Source of the DNA: Lichenicoccus sp964242335
Lineage (GTDB): Bacteria; Pseudomonadota; Alphaproteobacteria; Acetobacterales; Acetobacteraceae
Assembly (NCBI GenBank): GCA_964242335.1
Contig: CAXTAY010000003.1
Span: 156,316 to 220,315 of the forward strand
Reading direction: 5' to 3'
Length of the DNA stretch: 64,000 bases
Shown here: in pieces, positions 17,245 through 25,623 of the stretch
Position numbering within the stretch: position 1 is the stretch's first letter
Layout of the letters: every line of letters starts with the position of its first letter
Notes under the pieces: generated by a model
Database searches by the model: none
Seen by the model: only the letters and a program-made list of their open reading frames with translations
Told to the model about the DNA's origin: nothing
Position numbers and translations under genes: made by a program

Positions 17245-18744
17245 CTAGAAGATCCCCGCGGCGCCGACCGTGAGGCGTCCGTCGGGCATCGCCACGTTCA
17301 GCTGCGACAGCGCCTCGGCCGGCAGCGTCGGCAGGCGCTGCACCACCTCGAGGAAACGCTCGACCTCGGAGGCGGCGAGGATGCCCTCGGTCAGGATCCT
17401 AAACTTGCGCAGGTAGTCCGGACGGCTCCAGGGCGTGGCACCCAGGGTGTGCGCGTGCGCCACCGCCAGCTCGTCGGCGATCACCTGGCCGCTCTGGAGG
17501 GTGATGACGATCCTGCCGCCGAACGCCTTCACCGACGGATCGTCGGCGTGGTAGCGCGCGGTCCATCGCGGGTCCTCGACGGTGCGTATCTTCTGCCACA
17601 ACGCGACCGTGTCGGGACGCCGCGCGCGAGCCGGGTCGTAGGAGCGCACGTGGTGCCACGCGCCATCCTGCAGCGCCACCGCGACGATGTACATGATCGA
17701 GTGGTCCAGCGTCTCGCGCGAGGCGGTCGGATCGAATTTCTGGGGATCGTTCGAGCCGGTGCCGATCACGGTATGGGTGTGGTGCGAGGTCTCGATCAGG
17801 ATGTCGCGCACCTCGGCCCAGTCGCCGATCCGCCTGCCCAGCGCGAAGCTGAGGTCGATCAGCGCCTGGCTCTGGTACTCGGCGGAGTGCTCCTTGGTGT
17901 AGGTGTCGAGGATCGCGCGCTTCGGCTCGCCCGGCGCCGGCAGCGTCACCCGGTAGCGCGCCTGCCTGCCGCCCAGCATCCAGGCGATCACCCCGTCCTC
18001 GCCCTCGTAGATCGGGCTCGGCGAGCCCTCGCCGCGCATGGCGCGGTCCACCGCCTCGATCGCCAGCTTGCCGGCGTGGCTCGGCGCGAACGCCTTCCAC
18101 GACGAGATCTCGCCCTTGCGCGACTGCCGCGTCGCCGTCGTCACGTGCAGCGCCTGCTGCACCGACTGGTAGATCACCGGCGTGGGCAGGCCGAGCAGGG
18201 TGCCGATGCCGGCGGCGGCCGACGGACCGAGATGGGCGACGTGGTCGATCTTGTGCGCGTGCAGGCTGATCGCGCGCACCAGGTCGACCTGGATCTCGTA
18301 GCCGGTGGCGACCCCGCGCAGCAGCGCCGCACCGCTGCGTCCGGCCTGCTGCGCCACCGCCAGCAGCGGCGGGATGTTGTCGCCGGGATGCGAGTACTCG
18401 GCGGCCAGGAAGGTGTCGTGGTAGTCGAGCTCGCGCACCGCCGTGCCGTTGGCCCAGGCCGCCCATTCGGCGTGCACGCGCACCTCCGGGCCGAGGCCGA
18501 ACAGGGTGGCGCCGCCGGCGCGCGGATGCGCCAGCGCCTGGTCGCGGGCACTCACCACCGGATGACGATCGAGCGCGGCGACCGCCACCGCGGCGTTGTC
18601 GATCAGGCGGTTGACGATCATCTCGGCCACCTCGGCCTCGACCGCGACCGGATCGGATGCGACGAGGGCGATCTTCCAGGCGAGCTGCTCCTCGCGCGCC
18701 AGCCGCTCGCTCTCCGGATGCACCCGGACCTCGTGAGGTATCAT
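17245..18744 (-). CDS. prpD: 2-methylcitrate dehydratase (MmgE/PrpD family)
   Basis: Dehydrates 2-methylcitrate to 2-methyl-cis-aconitate. The 499-residue protein matches PrpD in length and landmarks: N-terminal VRVHPESERLAREEQLAWKIA, ELDYHDTFLAAEYSHPGDNIPPLL (the family's conserved Asp/His-rich core), GYEIQVDLVRAISLH, and SRKGEISSWKAFAP. First gene of the operon prpDCB, 16 bp before prpC. No acnD/prpF lies nearby, consistent with the iron-sulfur-free PrpD route. Its first 126 bp recur at about 95 percent identity at 26955-27080. Confidence 0.94.
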   Translation of the reverse strand: MIPHEVRVHPESERLAREEQLAWKIALVASDPVAVEAEVAEMIVNRLIDNAAVAVAALDRHPVVSARDQALAHPRAGGATLFGLGPEVRVHAEWAAWANGTAVRELDYHDTFLAAEYSHPGDNIPPLLAVAQQAGRSGAALLRGVATGYEIQVDLVRAISLHAHKIDHVAHLGPSAAAGIGTLLGLPTPVIYQSVQQALHVTTATRQSRKGEISSWKAFAPSHAGKLAIEAVDRAMRGEGSPSPIYEGEDGVIAWMLGGRQARYRVTLPAPGEPKRAILDTYTKEHSAEYQSQALIDLSFALGRRIGDWAEVRDILIETSHHTHTVIGTGSNDPQKFDPTASRETLDHSIMYIVAVALQDGAWHHVRSYDPARARRPDTVALWQKIRTVEDPRWTARYHADDPSVKAFGGRIVITLQSGQVIADELAVAHAHTLGATPWSRPDYLRKFRILTEGILAASEVERFLEVVQRLPTLPAEALSQLNVAMPDGRLTVGAAGIF

Positions 18745-18833
18745 GGCTCTCTCTCAGAACGATCTAGCGACTTCGTCGTCGCGACGTCAGACGCCACTTT
18801 CGCCGCACATCTGCGAAGCTTGAAGCTTGCTTG

Positions 18834-18849
18834 TTGCCAAATCATGCAA
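18834..18849. promoter_or_regulatory. Candidate operator TTGC-N8-GCAA before prpD
   Basis: A symmetric TTGC-N8-GCAA lies in the divergent region between prpD and the XRE remnant, about 90 bp from the prpD start. RamB/ScfR-type regulators of propionate genes bind TTTGCAAA-like sites, so it might be the old operator; the match is weak. Confidence 0.3.
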
Positions 18850-18898
18850 ACACCTGGGTGGAGAGTTGCGGATGTTGCGGACAGGAGTCGGACCAAAG

Positions 18899-19085
18899 AT
18901 GTTCGTCGGCGAGCGTGTTCGTCGGCTGCGCGAGCAGCAGCGCCTGAGCCAGGCAGAACTAGCGCGCCACTGCGGTTTCACCCAGCTACATGAGCCAGAT
19001 CGGATGCGATCAGCGGCCGCTCCCACGCCCGTTGATGCATCGCCTGGCAAAGCATCGCGGTTATGCGCTCCAGGGCGGACCACGC
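18899..19085 (+). pseudogene. Frameshifted and truncated XRE (ScfR/RamB-type) propionate regulator
   Basis: The frame starting ATG 18899 encodes FVGERVRRLREQQRLSQAEL, the characteristic start of short-chain fatty-acyl regulators (XRE helix-turn-helix, usually about 470 residues) that sit divergently to prp genes. After LARHCGFT the continuation SYMSQIGCDQRPL lies in another frame (from about 18983), so a small indel broke the gene; similarity fades by about 19085 and the C-terminal 400 residues are missing. AGGAG precedes the ATG. The remnant cannot make a working regulator. Calling it a pseudogene is well supported by the two-frame match; the exact family member is inference. Confidence 0.8.
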
Positions 19086-19167
19086 TCAATCGCCTGTGCC
19101 AAATCCGGGCGCCACGTCGGATCCAGTAGATGGCGACTAGGCGCGAGATCTGACAGATCCGATCGGC

Positions 19168-19728
19168 TCAGATCCGATCCGCGCTGACCAGAACCACCGC
19201 GATGACACAGGGCTTGTCGCCGCGAACGCTCCAGCTGTGCACGGTGCCACGCTGGACGAACAGATCGCCGGACCTCAACAAGGTCTCGCCGGTTTCCAGG
19301 ACGGCGTGCATCTCGCCGCTCAGCACGACGATGTAGTCGATCGTCGCGGTCTTGTGCATCATCGGATCGGACGAACCGGCGTCGTGCGCATCGTGTGCGC
19401 CGATCGACGAGAAGGCGGCTCCGGCATCGGCTCGGCCTCGCCACATCGTGTCCGGCGGGAACTCCACGATGCGGAAAAGGGATCCGCCGACCGGAGGTTC
19501 GAGCCGAACCGGCCGCGCGACGGCGTCGTCGCTGCCCTCGTTGTTGGCAGGGGAGGTGGTGGTTTCCCAGACGTCGGTGAGCGTCAGGCCTGGCATAGAG
19601 GCCATTTCCGCGACGCATGCCGCCTGCTCGTCGGAGACGATGCAGGATCGCCCCTCCTGGTCTACCCCGGTGATGACGCGCCTGAAAGTCTGAGCCAAGG
19701 AAGCCCTCCCAATGTTTTGTTTTACCAT
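19168..19728 (-). CDS. Cupin-domain protein
   Basis: A 186-residue protein whose C-terminal half is a single cupin barrel: HKTATIDYIVVLSGEMHAVLETGETLLRSGDLFVQRGTVHSW is read in pieces as motif 1 (one His, GEM with Glu) and motif 2 (GDLFVQRGTVHSW). The N-terminal part contains WETTTSPANN and a region seen in fungal and bacterial cupins annotated near aromatic catabolism. Metal-binding His residues are partly present. It is divergent from the TetR gene at 19870 with palindromes between, so it may belong to the same regulon. No enzyme activity can be assigned. Confidence 0.85.
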   Translation of the reverse strand: MVKQNIGRASLAQTFRRVITGVDQEGRSCIVSDEQAACVAEMASMPGLTLTDVWETTTSPANNEGSDDAVARPVRLEPPVGGSLFRIVEFPPDTMWRGRADAGAAFSSIGAHDAHDAGSSDPMMHKTATIDYIVVLSGEMHAVLETGETLLRSGDLFVQRGTVHSWSVRGDKPCVIAVVLVSADRI

Positions 19729-19803
19729 AGCAGAAAATTGGTCGACTGATCAAGTTCTGGATATTTTAGCTTCGAGCGCCGAGCCACTGCCCGACCCGGA
19801 AAG

Positions 19804-19835
19804 CAACTGTGCTCAGTTGTGTTCAACCGTTCAAC
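19804..19835. promoter_or_regulatory. Candidate operator for TetR 19870: CAACTG palindrome and GTTCAAC repeats
   Basis: CAACTG-TGCT-CAGTTG (19804-19819) is a perfect 6-bp inverted repeat, and GTTCAAC occurs twice at 19821-19835 one base apart. Both sit between the divergent cupin and TetR genes. A CCGTTCAAACA copy recurs at 24529-24539 before the MetA-like/MFS genes, which may mark one regulon (inference). Confidence 0.5.
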
Positions 19836-19869
19836 AGAGTAATACACTCGATCAAAGTCTCTAGGTAAG

Positions 19870-20586
19870 ATGAAAAGAGCGAGCGGGATGAAGGCGGCAG
19901 CGGCGAGCGGGACATCAGTGGACGAGTCGATCCTGCCCTCCGAGGACGGCACCGCACGCGCGCGGATCCTCGCGGCCGCGGAAGAATTCTTCTCGCAATA
20001 TGGCTTTGATGGCACTTCGCTACGCCAGGTTGCAGTCAGGGCAGGCGTTCCACCCGGCTTGATCGGCTATCACTTCCAGGGGAAGCTCGGCCTCTATCGC
20101 GCCATCTTCGAGATGCGGACCCCCGCCATCGTCGAGCAGCGACGCATCGGACTGGCGATGGCCGAACTCGAGGACGACCTCGACCGGCGCCTGGAGATGA
20201 TCCTCAAGGCGATCCTGGTGCCCATGCTCAGGCTGACGTCACAGGAGCATGGCGGGCATTTCGGCCTCCTGCTGGCGCGCGAGGTGGGTGATCCTCGTTC
20301 GGTCGAGCGCGGCATCGTCGAGAAGATGCTCGATCCGATCGCCATCGCGGTAACCGACCAGCTTCGCGCATCGCTGCCGGATCGAAGCGAGGCCGAGATC
20401 CACTGGGCCTATCACACCATCATCGGTGCCATGGTGTACATGATGGTCGATTCCGGGCGGATCGTCAGGCTGAGCAAGGGAGCTGCCGATCCCAGGAACG
20501 CCGACGCGGCGATCCGCCATCTCACCGCCCTACTGCTGAAGTGCCTGCAGGGTCCGCCCGCCCTCCTGAAGGAGCCATCCCGGTGA
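19870..20586 (+). CDS. TetR-family regulator (CecR-like C-terminal domain)
   Basis: A 238-residue repressor with the HTH at about residues 35-80 (AAEEFFSQYGFDGTSLRQVAVRAGVPPGLIGYHFQGKLGLYRAIF). The remainder resembles the CecR/YbiH C-terminal domain (GLLLAREVGDP, IHWAYHTIIGAMVYMM). The stop TGA overlaps the GTG start of the FAH-family gene, so the regulator is the first gene of its own catabolic operon and is likely autoregulated. The start at 19870 is the first ATG; a second lies 7 codons later. Confidence 0.9.
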   Translation: MKRASGMKAAAASGTSVDESILPSEDGTARARILAAAEEFFSQYGFDGTSLRQVAVRAGVPPGLIGYHFQGKLGLYRAIFEMRTPAIVEQRRIGLAMAELEDDLDRRLEMILKAILVPMLRLTSQEHGGHFGLLLAREVGDPRSVERGIVEKMLDPIAIAVTDQLRASLPDRSEAEIHWAYHTIIGAMVYMMVDSGRIVRLSKGAADPRNADAAIRHLTALLLKCLQGPPALLKEPSR

Positions 20587-21572
20587 AGCTCGTTACCTAC
20601 CAGCGCGGCGGCGCCAACAGCCGTGCCGGCGCCCTAGTCAATGACGGCACCAGTATCGTCGACCTCGCCGCCGCCAGCGCCGCGCGGGGCTGGGACCAGG
20701 CGCCTTACGCCAACGTGCTGGCGATGATCGAGGCCGGCGACGCCGCGCTGGCGCAGGCCTACGATCTGGTCCGTCGCCCGGTCGACGGTGTGCTGGTGGC
20801 GGTCGCGGACGCGGTCCTGCATGCACCGCTGCAGCCGCCGGTGCAGATGCGCGATTGCCTCTGCTTCGAGGGCCACTTGAAGCAGTCGTTCCGCAACCTG
20901 CGGGAGATGCGGGCACAGCGCTCCGCCGATCCGGCGGCGGCGATGGCAGAGATGGAGCGCGATGGGATCCTGACGATTCCCAAGGTGTTCTACGAACAGC
21001 CGATCTACTACAAGGCCAACCGCTTCGCCGTCATCGGCACCGACCACGACGTGGTCTGGCCGCGATACAGCGACGTGATGGATTTTGAATTGGAGTTCGG
21101 CGTCTATATCGGCAGGCGGACGCTCGATGTCGGTGCCGAACAGGCGCGGGCCTACATATACGGCTACACCATCTTCAATGACATGAGCGCGCGGGATGCG
21201 CAGTGGGCCGAGATGGGCGGCCAGCTCGGGCCAGCCAAGGGCAAGGATTTCGATACCTCGAACCCGATGGGCCCGTGTCTCGTCACTGTCGACGAGCTTG
21301 CCGATCCGTACAACCTGACCATGATCGCCCGGATCAACGGCGAAGAGTGGACGCGAGGCAAGACAAACTCGATGCATTGGAAGTTCGAAGACCTGATCGC
21401 ACACATCTCGCGCAGCGAGACGCTCTACCCTGGTGAGTTCCTTGGATCGGGTACGATCGAGGGCGGATGCGGGATCGAGCACATGCGCTTTCTGCAGCCG
21501 GACGACGTGGTCGAACTCGAAGTGGAGGGGATCGGGATCCTGCGCAATCGGCTGGTTCGGCCGGCCAACTAG
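20583..21572 (+). CDS. Fumarylacetoacetate hydrolase family protein
   Basis: A 329-residue enzyme of the FAH fold, which cleaves C-C bonds of beta-diketo/acylpyruvate compounds or hydrates/decarboxylates ring-cleavage products. Metal and catalytic landmarks are DFELEFGVYIG, YTIFNDMSARDAQ, KGKDFDTSNPMGPCLVT and GSGTIEGGCG. Start is GTG 20583 with AAGGAG upstream, overlapping the TetR stop (GTGA). In this operon it probably yields the keto acid or acyl-CoA precursor for the thiolase and CoA-transferase that follow. The exact substrate is unknown. Confidence 0.9.
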   Translation: MKLVTYQRGGANSRAGALVNDGTSIVDLAAASAARGWDQAPYANVLAMIEAGDAALAQAYDLVRRPVDGVLVAVADAVLHAPLQPPVQMRDCLCFEGHLKQSFRNLREMRAQRSADPAAAMAEMERDGILTIPKVFYEQPIYYKANRFAVIGTDHDVVWPRYSDVMDFELEFGVYIGRRTLDVGAEQARAYIYGYTIFNDMSARDAQWAEMGGQLGPAKGKDFDTSNPMGPCLVTVDELADPYNLTMIARINGEEWTRGKTNSMHWKFEDLIAHISRSETLYPGEFLGSGTIEGGCGIEHMRFLQPDDVVELEVEGIGILRNRLVRPAN

Positions 21573-21588
21573 CTCGAGGGAATGCACG

Positions 21589-22755
21589 ATGGACACCGAT
21601 CCAATCATCGTCGGCTGGGGCCACAGCCGCTTCGGCAAGCTGGACGAGAACCTGGAACAGCTCATCGCCGGGGTGACCCGCGAGGCGATCGCCGACGCGG
21701 AGATCGATCCGCACGAGATCGACGCGATCTGGCTCGGCCACTTCAACTCGGGCCTGATCGGGGACGGGTTCTGCTCCTCGATGGTGCTGGGCGCGGTGCC
21801 GGCGCTGCGCTTCAAGCCGGCGACCCGGTGCGAGAACGCCTGCGCCTCGGGAGCCGCGGCGATCTACTCGGCGCTGGACGCAGTACGCAGCGGCCGGGTC
21901 AAGCTGGCGCTGGTGGTCGGCGCGGAGAAGATGAGCGGGCTGACCACCGCCGCCGTCACCAAGGCGCTGGCCGGTGCGAGCTACCAGGCCGAGGAGCGGG
22001 ACCTGTCGTTCCCGCAGATCTTCGCCCGGTTCGCCCGCGCCTACGCGGAGGAGTTCGACGACCCGGCCGAAGCCATGGCGCACATCTCGGTCAAGAACCA
22101 CCGCAACGCGATGCGCAACCCGCTGGCGCAGATGCATCGGCCGGTCGACCTGGAATTCTGCCGGCACGTCTCGGAGCGCAACCCGATGATCGCCGACCCG
22201 CTCAAGCTCAGCGACTGCTCGCTGGTTTCCGACGGTGCTGCGGCACTGGTGATCGCGCAGAAGAGCATGGCCAGCCGCTTCCGCCGCGCCGTCGGCTTCC
22301 GCGCCGCCGAGCAGGTCAACGACCTGCTGCCGCTCTCGGCAAAGCGACTCGCCCGGTTCGAAGGTCCCCGGGAGGCCTTCCGGCGCGCCTATGCCGCCGC
22401 CGGAGCGACGGTGGACGATCTTTCCTTCGCCGAAGTGCACGACTGCTTCACCATCGCCGAGCTGATGACGGTCGAGGCGATGGGGTTGGCCGAGCCGGGC
22501 CATGCCTCCGCCTGCGTGATCGAAGGACAGACAGGGCGCGACGGCAAGTTGCCGATCAACCTGTCCGGCGGCCTGAAGGCGAAAGGTCATCCGGTCGGCG
22601 CTACCGGAGTATCGATGCATATACTGGCGGCCAGGCAACTCGTCGGTGAGGCCGGCGACATGCAGTTGGAGCGTCCGCCGTCCCTGGGCCTCTGCTTCAA
22701 CATGGGAGGCGGCGCGGTCGCGAACTGCGTCTCGATCCTTGAGCGGCTCCGCTGA
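21589..22755 (+). CDS. Thiolase, SCP-x/acetyl-CoA acetyltransferase-like
   Basis: A 388-residue thiolase-fold enzyme. The nucleophile Cys is in RCENACASGAAA (about residue 85), the His of HDCFTIAELM is where NEAF lies in classic thiolases, and GGLKAKGHPVGATG carries the other catalytic His. This pattern is that of SCP2/SCP-x thiolases rather than PaaJ/AtoB. It starts at ATG 21589 with GAGGGAA upstream, 16 bp after the FAH gene, and is followed 14 bp later by a CoA-transferase, so it may cleave the beta-ketoacyl-CoA that transferase makes. No DUF35 partner is present. Confidence 0.9.
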   Translation: MDTDPIIVGWGHSRFGKLDENLEQLIAGVTREAIADAEIDPHEIDAIWLGHFNSGLIGDGFCSSMVLGAVPALRFKPATRCENACASGAAAIYSALDAVRSGRVKLALVVGAEKMSGLTTAAVTKALAGASYQAEERDLSFPQIFARFARAYAEEFDDPAEAMAHISVKNHRNAMRNPLAQMHRPVDLEFCRHVSERNPMIADPLKLSDCSLVSDGAAALVIAQKSMASRFRRAVGFRAAEQVNDLLPLSAKRLARFEGPREAFRRAYAAAGATVDDLSFAEVHDCFTIAELMTVEAMGLAEPGHASACVIEGQTGRDGKLPINLSGGLKAKGHPVGATGVSMHILAARQLVGEAGDMQLERPPSLGLCFNMGGGAVANCVSILERLR

Positions 22756-22769
22756 CGGGTGAGCAGGCA

Positions 22770-23483
22770 ATGTCCAAGACCGCGATCTACCCGAATGCGA
22801 TCGACGCACTGGCGGAAGTTCTTTTCGACGGCATGCTTGTCTGCGTCGGCGGCTTCGGCCTGTGCGGCATCCCGGAGCGCCTGATCGACGCGATCCAGGA
22901 ACTCGGCACGCGCGACCTCACCGTCGTGTCGAACAATGCCGGGATCGACGGGGTCGGCCTGGGCAAGCTGCTGCGCACGCGACAGATCCGCAAGATGGTA
23001 TCGTCCTACGTCGGCGAGAATAAAGAATTCGAACGTCAATACCTGTCCGGAGAGCTGGAAGTCGAGTTCTGCCCACAGGGCACGCTCGCCGAGCGCTGCC
23101 GTGCCGGTGGTGCCGGCATCCCGGGCTTCTATACCAGGACGGGCGTCGGCACGCTGGCGGCGGTAGGAAAGGAACTCAAGGAGTTCGATGGCGAGATCTA
23201 CCTGCTCGAGCGCGGCATCCGCGCCGACCTCGCGATCATCAAGGGCTGGAGGGCAGACGAAGCGGGCAACCTGACGTTCCGCAAGACCGCGCGCAACTTC
23301 AACCAGACGATGGCGTCGGCCGGCAAGATCTGCGTGGCCGAGGTCGAGGAGATCGTGCCCACGGGCAGCCTGGAAAAGGACGCGATCCACCTTCCGGGGA
23401 TCTACGTGGACCGGCTGATCATGGGCGCTCCCTACGACAAGATGATCGAGTTCCGCACCGTGCGCGAGAGGAGGACTGCCTGA
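22770..23483 (+). CDS. scoA: 3-oxoacid CoA-transferase subunit A
   Basis: A 237-residue alpha subunit of a family I CoA-transferase, which moves CoA from succinyl-CoA to a 3-oxo acid. Features are VCVGGFGLCGIPERLID (glycine-rich CoA-binding loop), SNNAGIDGVGLGKLL and PGFYTRTGVGT. It overlaps the B subunit start by one base (TGATG). Context with a thiolase suggests activation and cleavage of a beta-keto acid; PcaI/AtoD/ScoA cannot be told apart from sequence alone, the length and motifs being closest to ScoA. Confidence 0.93.
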   Translation: MSKTAIYPNAIDALAEVLFDGMLVCVGGFGLCGIPERLIDAIQELGTRDLTVVSNNAGIDGVGLGKLLRTRQIRKMVSSYVGENKEFERQYLSGELEVEFCPQGTLAERCRAGGAGIPGFYTRTGVGTLAAVGKELKEFDGEIYLLERGIRADLAIIKGWRADEAGNLTFRKTARNFNQTMASAGKICVAEVEEIVPTGSLEKDAIHLPGIYVDRLIMGAPYDKMIEFRTVRERRTA

Positions 23484-24118
23484 TGCCCTGGACCCGCGAC
23501 CAGATGGCGATGCGCGCAGCGTCCGAGTTGCGAGACGGCTACTACGTCAATCTCGGCATCGGCATCCCGACACTGGTTGCCAACCATGTCCCGGACGGCA
23601 TCGAGGTGACGTTGCAATCGGAGAACGGCATGCTGGGGATCGGGCCGTTTCCGTATGCCGGCGAGGAGGATCCCGACCTCATCAACGCGGGTAAGCAGAC
23701 GATCTCGGAGCTGCCTTCGTCGAGCTACTTCTCCTCATCGGACAGCTTCGCGATGATCCGCGGCGGCCATATTGATCTCACCGTCTTGGGTGCCATGGAG
23801 GTGTCGCAGCAGGGCGATGTCGCCAACTGGATGATCCCCGGGAAGATGGTCAAGGGTATGGGCGGGGCGATGGATCTCGTAGCTGGCGTCAAGAAGGTCG
23901 TCGTGCTGATGGAGCACACCTCCAAGTTCGGCGAGCCGAAATTCGTCCCGGCCTGTGCGCTGCCGCTCACCGGGCAGAACGTTGTGGACCTGATCATCAC
24001 CGATCTCTGCGCGTTCGTACGCCACGACCATGCGGGACCGTTCCGGCTGATCGAACTGGCACCCGACGTCAGCGTCGAAGAGGTCGCGGCCAGGACGACG
24101 GCGCACTTCATTACCTGA
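23483..24118 (+). CDS. scoB: 3-oxoacid CoA-transferase subunit B
   Basis: A 211-residue beta subunit. The catalytic Glu is in LQSENGMLGIG (about residue 50), preceded by YYVNLGIGIPTLV. GGHIDLTVLGAMEVS and the MIPGKMVKGMGGAMDLV run are also typical. Start overlaps subunit A by one base. It is the last clear gene of the TetR-FAH-thiolase-CoA-transferase operon; 556 bp of non-coding DNA follow. Confidence 0.93.
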   Translation: MPWTRDQMAMRAASELRDGYYVNLGIGIPTLVANHVPDGIEVTLQSENGMLGIGPFPYAGEEDPDLINAGKQTISELPSSSYFSSSDSFAMIRGGHIDLTVLGAMEVSQQGDVANWMIPGKMVKGMGGAMDLVAGVKKVVVLMEHTSKFGEPKFVPACALPLTGQNVVDLIITDLCAFVRHDHAGPFRLIELAPDVSVEEVAARTTAHFIT

Positions 24119-24674
24119 GCCGCCCTGACGATACCGGTGGCTTTCCAGATCTTGGTTGTCAGGATCCCGACCTGAGCGAGAGTGCCGAACCAGCGATGTT
24201 CCGGCTGACGCTGCCAGACGACGTCGCACCCGGCCGACCAGGTCCAGCAGGTCGATCGGGCGCGAAGGCCCGCTTTCCTGCACTGCCCGAAGGTGTCGGC
24301 GTGCGGTCACCCTTCAGGTCCGGTTCCGCAGGTCTTCCGGGTATCCGGCGCCTCGGCCGATGCGGTCGCCACCATGATGATCCCTCGCTCCAGTACTGGA
24401 ATGACACCGCCCGGACCTGAGCAGTCGGATCATCACTCAGGACTCGAGACTCCTGAAGTGATCGCGCGTACCTCAGTATATGCTGCGTCGCAAAATAATA
24501 AGAACGCATAAACAGTTATATTGTATATCCGTTCAAACATGCTAGCACATGCTCTGGCACTGGACGGGAGCGGTCAGGAGAAACCGGGAAGAGTTGCGAT
24601 CGTGGAATGCCGGTCGCAGAGCAGCTTCTGGAAGTAAAACCAAAAATCCATAAGAAAAATAACAGGGGGGTACG
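24119..24674. other. Non-coding region with imperfect palindrome and AT-rich promoter
   Basis: The first 310 bp show no convincing gene. An imperfect palindrome centred on CTCGAG lies at 24428-24463 (arms ATCACTCAGGA / TCCTGAAGTGAT). From 24480 the DNA becomes AT-rich, unusual here (for example TTATATTGTATAT near 24515), which probably is the promoter of the MetA-like/MFS pair. CCGTTCAAACA at 24529 resembles the repeat near TetR 19870. Confidence 0.6.
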
Positions 24675-25580
24675 TTGCAAGCCTATAGATTTCGGGGTCT
24701 TGTGCTCGTGGGAGTTCTACTCCTCGTCCAGCCTAGAACTGTCCGGGGTAGCGAGGGCCTGACACCCTATGTTCCCGGAGCCACGACCGGGATACCGGTG
24801 GGCGCGCTGCCGCCGCCCGGGCTCTACGGCAGCAACGACAACTACGTCGTGTTCGGCCAAGTCCGTGACGGCAACGGGAACAGGATCCCGATCAAGGTGA
24901 CCAACTGGTCGACCAACCTGTCATTGCTCTATGCATCGCCGGTTCGAATACTGGGTGCTGAGTACGGTGCCGGCATCGTGGAAATTCTGGCGGACCATCA
25001 GGTGGACTCCACCGATGTCGGCGGACGCGCCACCGGATCGGTCGGCCTCTTCAATACCATCCTTGAGCCACTGGTCCTGTCGTGGAAACTGAAGCCCGAT
25101 CTGTTCGTGTCGATCGGACAGTCGTTCTACTTGCCGGACGGCGAGTATCATCAGGTCGCCGGGGTCAGGTCGCAGACCGCCTATGCCAACGGCTACTGGA
25201 CCTATGAGCCTAGCTTCGCAATCTCGTACTTGAACAACGGATGGGACTTCACCGCCACCAACATCTATGACGTCAATGCCGAGAACCACCAGACCCACTA
25301 CCGGTCCGGCGATCTCTACTACGTGGACGTGACCGCAGTGAAGACGATCGGCGGTCTATCCGCCGGCCTCATCGGCAACTACACGCAGCAGACCGGCGAC
25401 GACAAGCACGAGGGCGCCACCGTCGGCGACGGCAACCGCGTACAGCACGTCATGCTCGGTCCCTTGCTCGGATACAAGTTCGGACGCTTCCAATTGACCG
25501 GGCGCTTCCTGAGCGACGTGCGCACACGCAACGACGTCAAGATCTCGGAATTCCATGTCTCGATCAGCACGAGCTTCTGA
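24675..25580 (+). CDS. MetA-pathway-of-phenol-degradation-like outer-membrane barrel
   Basis: A 301-residue protein with a signal peptide (hydrophobic residues about 7-20) and a beta-barrel-like body with alternating polar/apolar strands, ending in Phe (SISTSF), the usual outer-membrane insertion signal. LTPYVPGATTG and the LPDGEYHQVAG region match the Phenol_MetA_deg/COG4313 family, thought to let hydrophobic aromatic or short acidic substrates cross the outer membrane. Start is TTG 24675 preceded by AGGGGGG. It overlaps or abuts the MFS gene. Likely uptake partner of the catabolic operon upstream (inference). Confidence 0.8.
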   Translation: MQAYRFRGLVLVGVLLLVQPRTVRGSEGLTPYVPGATTGIPVGALPPPGLYGSNDNYVVFGQVRDGNGNRIPIKVTNWSTNLSLLYASPVRILGAEYGAGIVEILADHQVDSTDVGGRATGSVGLFNTILEPLVLSWKLKPDLFVSIGQSFYLPDGEYHQVAGVRSQTAYANGYWTYEPSFAISYLNNGWDFTATNIYDVNAENHQTHYRSGDLYYVDVTAVKTIGGLSAGLIGNYTQQTGDDKHEGATVGDGNRVQHVMLGPLLGYKFGRFQLTGRFLSDVRTRNDVKISEFHVSISTSF

Positions 25581-25623
25581 CGCTCGCGAGGACGAACAGG
25601 CTCGACAGGCAGGAGAAGTCCCG

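Noticed and set aside
24428..24463. CTCGAG-centred palindrome as a terminator
   Set aside because: Lies 310 bp after the CoA-transferase stop, has a one-base bulge and no T-run; may be an operator, but evidence is too thin to call.
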